Translations under genes and position numbers: made by a program
Part shown: positions 1 to 4,767 of the stretch, in pieces
Layout of the letters: the number at the start of each line of letters is the position of its first letter
How positions within the stretch are numbered: position 1 is the stretch's first letter
The notes under the pieces: generated by a model
Told to the model about the DNA's origin: nothing
What the model saw: the letters and a program-made list of their open reading frames with translations, nothing else
Database searches by the model: none
Source: Candidatus Latescibacterota bacterium
Lineage (GTDB): Bacteria; Latescibacterota; MVCY01
Reading direction: 5' to 3'
NCBI GenBank assembly: GCA_030608245.1
Contig: JAUWEO010000103.1
Span: 1 to 6,552, forward strand
DNA length: 6,552 nt

Positions 1-674
1 CTTGCATCTTATTTTGGTTATCGGGCTTTGCTTCCATTAAGGCCGTCCAGACTGGACCTCTTGGGGTCAGTTGGACCGTATTGCGCTGTTCTATTGTCCT
101 TCCCGTTTTAGCATCTATCTTCTGGTGGAATGAGCTATCAGATCGCGGAAGAATGGGACTGAGCATGCGACTGATGGGACTACTGCTAACCTTGATTGCC
201 CTTTTTTTGGTGGGAGTGGGGCAAAAGAAAATCCGGAAAAATTCCCCCCAACACCGGGACTCAGGATGGCTCGGATGGCTGGTTACGGCTTTTTTAGCCC
301 AGGGAGGATGGGAGATTATGCTGAGGGCAACGGGCGACTTCAAAGACGATGGGATGCGGTCTTTGTTTCTGGTCATAGCCTTTGGGGGAAGCTGTTTGCT
401 CACATTGCCGGTGATGGTGGCAACGAGGGCACGGCTTACGAAAAGAGAGTTATCTTACGGCCTCCTGTTGGGAGGCTGTAGTCTTCTGGGAACCGGCTCG
501 CGTGTGTTAGCTTTGCGAGAGTTAAGTGGCACGATCGTTTTCCCGGCCTCAACCGCCAGCATAATGATTCTGGTCCAAATCGCTGGCCTATGCCTGTGGA
601 AGGAACGCATAGGTCCCTGGGGGACTGCCGGACTGTTGAGTGCATCTCTGTCAGTTGTGCTTCTCTGCATTTGA
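1..674 (+). CDS. EamA/DMT-superfamily permease, C-terminal part (5' end outside window)
   Basis: The reading frame is open from base 3 and ends at TGA 672-674, so about 223 residues of a longer protein are visible. The TTG at 81 lies inside a membrane segment and is not a credible start. Hydrophobic stretches suggest six or seven transmembrane helices. The first ends near a W-W-N-E motif (bases ~120-133), which resembles the 'xGE' end of helix 4 in an EamA half. Another helix follows, then a basic linker (KKIRKN), then five helices forming the second EamA half. The last two helices are split by a 'WKERIGPWG' motif, typical of this family (xExxxxxxxxG). Full-length members are about 290-320 residues with ten helices, so roughly the first 80-100 residues are missing. 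The family moves small metabolites across the inner membrane, and the substrate cannot be read from sequence. The next gene starts 18 bases downstream, suggesting co-transcription and a transport role for that pathway's substrate or product. Confidence 0.8.
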   Translation, partial: CILFWLSGFASIKAVQTGPLGVSWTVLRCSIVLPVLASIFWWNELSDRGRMGLSMRLMGLLLTLIALFLVGVGQKKIRKNSPQHRDSGWLGWLVTAFLAQGGWEIMLRATGDFKDDGMRSLFLVIAFGGSCLLTLPVMVATRARLTKRELSYGLLLGGCSLLGTGSRVLALRELSGTIVFPASTASIMILVQIAGLCLWKERIGPWGTAGLLSASLSVVLLCI

Positions 675-681
675 GAGACGG

Positions 682-687
682 AAGGAG
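682..687 (+). promoter_or_regulatory. Ribosome binding site of the C45 hydrolase gene
   Basis: AAGGAG lies five bases before ATG 693 in the 18-base gap after the permease stop. It supports ATG 693 as the start. Confidence 0.75.
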
Positions 688-692
688 ACAAA

Positions 693-2006
693 ATGGGAAG
701 GAAAGTGAATGAATCACTGGTTTGCCTGGAGGGCTCGCCTGAGCATGTGGGCAGCGTATTCGGCAGCACAAATGCCCCGGATATACGCCGTGAGGTAAAG
801 CAGTTCTACGCCACAGTTGAGACAGAGGAGGGGATTAAGCGGGACGAGTTACTGCGTGCAGGGGAAACCTACAGATGCCTTGTGGAGCAGTATGCTCCCC
901 ATTGGATAAAGGAAGCCCAAGCAGCAGCCCAGGCCGCGGGAGTAGATCCGGACGAGTTCCTCACTTATCAGGGGGCCAAATACCGAGCGATCAACCGGCC
1001 GGAGTGCTTCACCTATTTTTCAGCCCCACCGCACAACGCCGATAATGTGACCCTGTTTCATAAAAACCGTGACAATGTACAAAGACCCCAGTCCGCTTAT
1101 GTCAAGGGGATACAGCTTTCTTCCGGTGCGGCCTATCGTTTTCTGGCCATCGGAGATACTATGGATTTGGGAACGATGATGGGGGTGAACGAGAAGGGGC
1201 TGGCTGTGGCTGCGGATACTGGCTATGATGAGCCTCATCCCCGGCTGCAGGGGATGATGAACACCGATCTGATGCGGATCATCTTCGAGCGAGCAGCCGA
1301 TGTGGATGAAGCCCTATCCTGGTTGAAAGAGTTCCATGCCAATCGGGTCTATGCCGGGGGTAAGAAGGTCGGTACCAACTGGATGTTCGCCGATACTGGG
1401 GGCAAAGCGATTCGGGTGTATCAATTTCATCAGAAGGAGATGGTTGTGACCAGAGATGAGGAGGGGCTGATGGTCATGCGGGATGAGGACAAAAGGGGAG
1501 TTTTTGTCCTGAAAACGTTGAGGACACATCGGGGGAAGATCACTGCCGGTCTTCACAATAGCCTTTCACGAACAGAGCCGGTGCTGTCCTCTACTAATGC
1601 CTCTGCGCTCACGGCCGTTATCCCTCCAGATCACCCGGAGCTTTTCAGCTATGCGCACGTAGCGCTGTACCGCGCGGCCAACACCTTTTACCTGCCGCTT
1701 TATCTTGGGGTGACTGCCACGCCAAAGGTCCTTGTTGATGGTTTGTTATCTCGGCTGTCTATGTCGGATTGCTTTGCAGAAGGCCTATTCTCCGAAGGGA
1801 AGGCGAGAGATCCAGAGGTTGGCAAATTTGAGGAATCATTGGAGGAGGAGCGAGCAAACATTGAGGCTTCCGCGCGGTCTGCTCTTGCGACAAAGGGAGA
1901 GGAAACCGCCCGGAATATCCTTACCGAAGGATGTCTCTGTATGGTTGAGCGAACGAGACAACACATGGAGCTTTTACAAACTGAAGGCACTTTTTGCCCA
2001 GATTAA
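693..2006 (+). CDS. C45-family Ntn hydrolase / acyl-CoA:6-aminopenicillanate acyltransferase-like protein
   Basis: This 437-residue protein matches the AAT (C45, PF03417) pattern in order. An N-terminal 'LEGSPEHVGSVFG' segment (residues 12-24) resembles the family's G-S/T-P-x-x-x-G-x-x-x-G region. The candidate nucleophile Cys105 sits in 'RPECFTYF'. A 'KNRDN' motif (124-128) matches the family's NRD/NLD signature, and 'MGVNEKGLAVA' (163-173) matches the G-x-N-x-x-G-L signature. Known members are made as precursors that self-cleave just before the cysteine, which becomes the new N-terminal nucleophile. They then hydrolyse amide bonds or transfer acyl groups (penicillin acyltransferase, carcinine hydrolase, related amidases). 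Here residue 104 is Glu, where the classic fungal enzyme has Gly. No signal peptide is visible, so a cytoplasmic location is expected. The C-terminal ~65 residues (about 375-430) are charged and probably helical. Length is slightly above the common 330-400. The gene lies between a permease and two amidohydrolase genes, which suggests amide catabolism. The substrate is unknown. Confidence 0.82.
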   Translation: MGRKVNESLVCLEGSPEHVGSVFGSTNAPDIRREVKQFYATVETEEGIKRDELLRAGETYRCLVEQYAPHWIKEAQAAAQAAGVDPDEFLTYQGAKYRAINRPECFTYFSAPPHNADNVTLFHKNRDNVQRPQSAYVKGIQLSSGAAYRFLAIGDTMDLGTMMGVNEKGLAVAADTGYDEPHPRLQGMMNTDLMRIIFERAADVDEALSWLKEFHANRVYAGGKKVGTNWMFADTGGKAIRVYQFHQKEMVVTRDEEGLMVMRDEDKRGVFVLKTLRTHRGKITAGLHNSLSRTEPVLSSTNASALTAVIPPDHPELFSYAHVALYRAANTFYLPLYLGVTATPKVLVDGLLSRLSMSDCFAEGLFSEGKARDPEVGKFEESLEEERANIEASARSALATKGEETARNILTEGCLCMVERTRQHMELLQTEGTFCPD

Positions 2007-2007
2007 C

Positions 2008-2017
2008 GGAGGGAGGA
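2008..2017 (+). promoter_or_regulatory. Ribosome binding site fixing the start of the degenerate amidohydrolase
   Basis: GGAGGGAGGA ends five bases before ATG 2023 and just after the upstream TAA at 2004-2006. The same frame is open back to 1732, inside the preceding gene. This site and the family-like N-terminus right after ATG 2023 argue for starting here and not at an upstream codon. Confidence 0.8.
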
Positions 2018-2022
2018 ATACC

Positions 2023-2772
2023 ATGTCACAGTTCTACTTTTTTGATGCCAATGCTATGCTCGGCAGATGGCCCACAGAGAAGCTGGCCTTCTACCAGGTG
2101 GAAGACTTGGTGAAAAGGATGGATTATGTGGGGATAAACAAGGCCTTAGTCTATCACTCTCTGGCTCAATTGTATGATCCTATGAGCGGAAACAAAATCC
2201 TGATGGAGGAGATTGAAGGCTACAATCAACTCTACGGCTGCTGGGTTTTGGTGCCGCCGTTTACTCCGGAGATAGGAACGGTGGATGAAATAATGGCAAA
2301 GATGAAGGAAAACAACATTCAAGCTATCAGACTCTGCCCCAAGGAGCATGGGTTCAAGCTGACTCCATGGAATACGGGTGAATTGTTGACAGCCTTGGAG
2401 CAGAAGAGGGTTCCACTCTTTATCGACGGCGATCAGGCGGAGTTGGGCAATATCCAATCTCTGTGCGAGACATATCCTCAGCTTCCTGTTGTCTTGACCC
2501 GTTCGGGTTACCGGGGAGTTAGGATGCTCTATGCTCTTCTGGCCCAGTACGAGAACTTCTATTTGGAAATCTCTTCGTTTCTGCTTTACCGAGGATTGGA
2601 GGAAGTAGTTGAGAAATTCGGGGCTCAGTGCATTCTGTTCGGCACCGGGATGCCTATTCAGGATCCAGCCGGAGCCGTCACCAAGCTCCGATATGCAGAC
2701 ATAACTGAAGAAGCAAAAGAGATGATCGCCCACCGGAATTTAGAACGCTTATTAGGACAAGTACGATTGTAA
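2023..2772 (+). CDS. Amidohydrolase-2-like TIM-barrel protein lacking all catalytic/metal residues (probable pseudoenzyme)
   Basis: The protein has 249 residues and no signal peptide. It aligns along its length with the 271-residue product of the next gene, consistent with tandem duplication. The scaffold motifs around each active-site strand remain, but every functional residue differs. The beta-1 H-x-H is N10-A-M12 in 'FFDANAMLG'. The 'IKIHP' strand reads 'IRLCP' (C105). The beta-5 His is D135 in 'LFIDGDQ'. The beta-6 'LGHSGG' reads 'LTRSGY' (R160). The beta-8 'YGTDFP' reads 'FGTGMP' (G209). Members of PF04909 use these His/Asp positions to bind a divalent metal and activate water or a carboxyl carbon, so this protein should bind no metal in that site. 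The frame is intact and has a strong ribosome site, so it is not a decayed pseudogene. I infer a structural or regulatory partner of the active paralogue, possibly as a heterodimer. A new metal-free activity is also possible. Confidence 0.8.
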   Translation: MSQFYFFDANAMLGRWPTEKLAFYQVEDLVKRMDYVGINKALVYHSLAQLYDPMSGNKILMEEIEGYNQLYGCWVLVPPFTPEIGTVDEIMAKMKENNIQAIRLCPKEHGFKLTPWNTGELLTALEQKRVPLFIDGDQAELGNIQSLCETYPQLPVVLTRSGYRGVRMLYALLAQYENFYLEISSFLLYRGLEEVVEKFGAQCILFGTGMPIQDPAGAVTKLRYADITEEAKEMIAHRNLERLLGQVRL

Positions 2773-2777
2773 CAAAT

Positions 2778-2783
2778 AGGGAG
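2778..2783 (+). promoter_or_regulatory. Ribosome binding site of the intact amidohydrolase gene
   Basis: AGGGAG lies six bases before ATG 2790 in the 17-base gap after the previous stop. The short gap and fresh site suggest translation from the same transcript. Confidence 0.72.
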
Positions 2784-2789
2784 ACAAAG

Positions 2790-3605
2790 ATGCAGATCCA
2801 AGAGACAGTCGAAAAGGGACTTCCGCTGAAAGATGTTCTGGTCATAGATGCTCATGCCCATCTGGGGACTTGTATCGACAACCAGATGTATATTCCCAGC
2901 CCGGATGCCGATACTATGGTTCGGTTTATGAATAAGATGGGAGTGAATCAGGCTTGCATAAGCGCGATTCTGGCTTTCCCCGATTATCAGCGGGGCAATG
3001 ACCTGACGGCCGAGGCGGTGAGTGAGTATCCGAAAAGATTCATCGGTTTAGCCGTGGTCAATCCACATTATGCTGAGAATGTAAGATCAGAACTGGAAAG
3101 ATGCTTCGACAAATTGCGAATGGGGGGAATTAAGATACATCCCGGAATGAATGATTACCCGGTTGACGGCGAAGGCTATGAGGAGGTGTGGAAATTTGCC
3201 AGCGAGCGGAAGACTTTTGTTCTAAGCCACACCTGGTACGGGCAGGACGCGCCAACCTGCAGCCCTGGGCAATTCGTTCCAATCGCCAATGAGTATCCTG
3301 ACGTTCCCATTATTTTAGGACATTCAGGCGGACAGTCCAAAGGTTATCGGGAGGCCATAGAAGCTGTCAAAGAGTGCCCTAATCTCTATCTGGACCTCAC
3401 TGGCTCGATCATCACTGGGACCTGGGTTGAGAGAATGGTGGAAGCAGTAGGAGCAGAGAGAATTCTCTACGGGACAGATTTCCCTTTCATAGATCCTTTC
3501 TATGAGTTCGGCAAGGTTTGTTACACCCGGATAAGTGAGGAGGATAAAGAGAAAATACTGGGCCTAAATGCGGCTAAAATAATCGGAAAGTCAACAAGGA
3601 ATTGA
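2790..3605 (+). CDS. Amidohydrolase family 2 metal-dependent hydrolase/decarboxylase
   Basis: This 271-residue TIM-barrel enzyme carries a complete active site of the PF04909 family. It has H22-x-H24 in 'VIDAHAHLG' (beta-1), K115 and H117 in 'GGIKIHPG', H147 in 'FVLSHTW' (beta-5), H178 in 'IILGHSGG' (beta-6), and D230 in 'ILYGTDFPF' (beta-8). The pattern predicts a single divalent metal, usually zinc, held by the beta-1 histidines with the beta-5 His and beta-8 Asp. The family includes amide/lactone hydrolases and non-oxidative decarboxylases such as ACMSD and gamma-resorcylate decarboxylase, and the exact reaction cannot be told here. The protein is shorter than many members (about 280-340 residues). 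No signal peptide is seen, so it should be cytoplasmic. It directly follows a paralogue that lacks these residues, and an Ntn amide hydrolase lies upstream. A second catabolic step on the hydrolysed amide product is a reasonable inference. Confidence 0.87.
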   Translation: MQIQETVEKGLPLKDVLVIDAHAHLGTCIDNQMYIPSPDADTMVRFMNKMGVNQACISAILAFPDYQRGNDLTAEAVSEYPKRFIGLAVVNPHYAENVRSELERCFDKLRMGGIKIHPGMNDYPVDGEGYEEVWKFASERKTFVLSHTWYGQDAPTCSPGQFVPIANEYPDVPIILGHSGGQSKGYREAIEAVKECPNLYLDLTGSIITGTWVERMVEAVGAERILYGTDFPFIDPFYEFGKVCYTRISEEDKEKILGLNAAKIIGKSTRN

Positions 3606-3646
3606 CCCCTTTCTTAGAGTAATGGGGAAGTCAGAAGTTCTCAAAT

Positions 3647-3651
3647 AGGAG
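3647..3651 (+). promoter_or_regulatory. Ribosome binding site of the sialidase-like gene
   Basis: AGGAG lies six bases before ATG 3658. The 52-base gap from 3606 contains no convincing terminator: a possible CCCC/GGGG pairing (3606-3609 with 3624-3627) is short and is not followed by a T-tract. Read-through from upstream is therefore possible. Confidence 0.7.
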
Positions 3652-3657
3652 ACCACA

Positions 3658-4698
3658 ATGCCGATTCAGAAATTCCTAGTAAGTCGCGATGACAGCATCT
3701 ATGAAGCCTGGCCTGATGTGGTGTTAACGCCATCGGGCAAGCTGATCTGCGTGTTCTCGGAGTGCATCCATCACGGTGACCGTTCGCATACCAGAATCGT
3801 TCTCACCGACAGCATTGACCGGGGACGCACCTGGACGCCCAAGCGAGCGTTGACTGAACCAACTAAAGGACTACCCTTCTGGAACTGCGCTCGCATTGTG
3901 TTGCTGAAGGACGGACGTGTGGCCGTTTTGGTGGACAAACTGTCCGCCTATACCCCGGAAAGAAAGCCCGCCGACTGCAGGAATTACCTTTTTTTCAGCG
4001 AGGACGAAGGCGTCGCGTGGAGCGATTCGATCCAGACCCCGGCGCTGGGAATCGTCCCTGACAAGTTGCTCGAACTCGATAGTGGTCGCTGGATCCTATC
4101 CTGCCACTGCCAGGATAAAGACTTCGGCTATTTGACCCAACGCTTATGGTACTCCGATGACCTGGGCGAAACCTGGAGTGATCCCGTTATGCTGGGCAGG
4201 AAGAAGGGTCTGAACCTTTGCGAGGTCTCGATACTGCCTCTTCCCGACGGGACACTGGTAGGCTTCATGCGTGAGAACTCCGGCCAGGGTTGGGATTGCT
4301 TCAAAGCGATTTCTTATGATCGGGGCGAACACTGGGAAGGCCCCTATCGCTTCCCGCTTCCGGGTTGTCACCGGCCTGTGGCAGGATTCCTGCAGAGTGG
4401 CAAAGTTTTGATCACCTATCGATTTATTCAAGGAGGCAAATCGGGATGGGGGAGGACGACACAGAACTTCTTTGCTGCACTTACTGATGTGGAGTCAGTA
4501 AAGGCCAAGGATCGTGATGAGTCCTGGGCGCGGATCATGCCGGTTGATTACGACCGCAGTCCGGTGGCTGATCTGGGCTATTCCGGATGGGTTCAGTTTC
4601 CCGACGGTGAAATCTATATTGTGAACTACATCGTGGACGATGCGCCCAAAGGACAAATCCGCGGTTACTCCTTACCTGAAGAAGATTTTTCAGTTTGA
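3658..4698 (+). CDS. Sialidase-like (BNR/Asp-box) beta-propeller protein, cytoplasmic
   Basis: The 346-residue protein has four Asp boxes (S-x-D-x-G-x-x-W): 52-59, 114-121, 166-173 and 219-226. Their 52-62-residue spacing fits blades of a six-bladed propeller. Aligned from memory with trypanosomal trans-sialidase, Y308 in 'LGYSGW' matches the nucleophile tyrosine of 'AYSS'. E189 in 'NLCEV' matches its partner Glu, R205 ('FMREN') and R255 ('ITYRF') match two triad arginines, and D41 matches the acid/base Asp. The first triad Arg of the FRIP motif is missing: the segment reads 'AWPD' (17-20). The Glu that supports that Arg appears as N323. GH33 sialidases release terminal sialic acids, but loss of this carboxylate-binding Arg makes a different acidic sugar or a changed specificity possible. 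There is no signal peptide or anchor, unlike secreted sialidases, so an intracellular small substrate is likely. The gene lies between the amidohydrolases and a glycosidase. Confidence 0.78.
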   Translation: MPIQKFLVSRDDSIYEAWPDVVLTPSGKLICVFSECIHHGDRSHTRIVLTDSIDRGRTWTPKRALTEPTKGLPFWNCARIVLLKDGRVAVLVDKLSAYTPERKPADCRNYLFFSEDEGVAWSDSIQTPALGIVPDKLLELDSGRWILSCHCQDKDFGYLTQRLWYSDDLGETWSDPVMLGRKKGLNLCEVSILPLPDGTLVGFMRENSGQGWDCFKAISYDRGEHWEGPYRFPLPGCHRPVAGFLQSGKVLITYRFIQGGKSGWGRTTQNFFAALTDVESVKAKDRDESWARIMPVDYDRSPVADLGYSGWVQFPDGEIYIVNYIVDDAPKGQIRGYSLPEEDFSV

Positions 4699-4713
4699 TT
4701 GAAATGCGCATTC

Positions 4714-4748
4714 ATCAATATTCGATATTCAATGTTCAATATTCAACG
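4714..4748 (+). repeat. Five tandem heptamers, consensus TTCAATA
   Basis: Units are ATCAATA, TTCGATA, TTCAATG, TTCAATA and TTCAACG, end to end over 35 bases, each within two changes of TTCAATA. They fill the middle of the 69-base gap (4699-4767) between the sialidase-like and glycosidase genes and are much richer in A+T than the genes on either side. AATAT/ATATT (4717-4721 and 4725-4729) could form only a small 5-bp stem. The array could be a short-sequence repeat of the kind dispersed through some bacterial genomes, a protein-binding site or a spacer. Its role is unknown. Confidence 0.7.
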
Positions 4749-4756
4749 CACTTAGC

Positions 4757-4762
4757 AGGGAG
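4757..4762 (+). promoter_or_regulatory. Ribosome binding site of the glycosidase gene
   Basis: AGGGAG lies five bases before ATG 4768 and follows the heptamer repeat by eight bases. It supports ATG 4768 as the start of the long open frame that leaves the window. Confidence 0.75.
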
Positions 4763-4767
4763 ACAAT

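Larger units (their letters stand above)
1..3605 (+). other. Probable operon: permease, Ntn hydrolase and amidohydrolase pair
   Basis: Four same-strand genes are separated by 18, 16 and 17 bases, each downstream gene with its own strong ribosome site. No terminator or promoter is visible between them. The operon probably begins upstream of the window and may continue through the sialidase-like and glycosidase genes, where gaps are 52 and 69 bases and no clear terminator is seen. Confidence 0.65.

Noticed and set aside
693..2006. True penicillin-biosynthesis acyltransferase
   Set aside because: The window contains no ACV synthetase or isopenicillin N synthase gene, and the catabolic neighbours fit amide hydrolysis better. 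Only the fold family is supported.
1732..2022. Upstream in-frame extension of the degenerate amidohydrolase
   Set aside because: It overlaps the end of the Ntn hydrolase gene, encodes basic, non-family sequence, and a strong ribosome site directly precedes ATG 2023.
2146..2733. Antisense open frame of 195 codons within the degenerate amidohydrolase
   Set aside because: It has no recognisable domain or ribosome site, and the + strand protein aligns with its paralogue throughout.
2023..2772. Degenerate amidohydrolase as a decaying pseudogene
   Set aside because: The frame is complete, without stops or frameshifts. Substitutions are concentrated at active-site positions while flanking scaffold residues persist, and the translation signal is strong.
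3606..3627. Possible terminator hairpin after the intact amidohydrolase
   Set aside because: Only four G-C pairs (CCCC with GGGG) enclose a long loop, and no T-tract follows.
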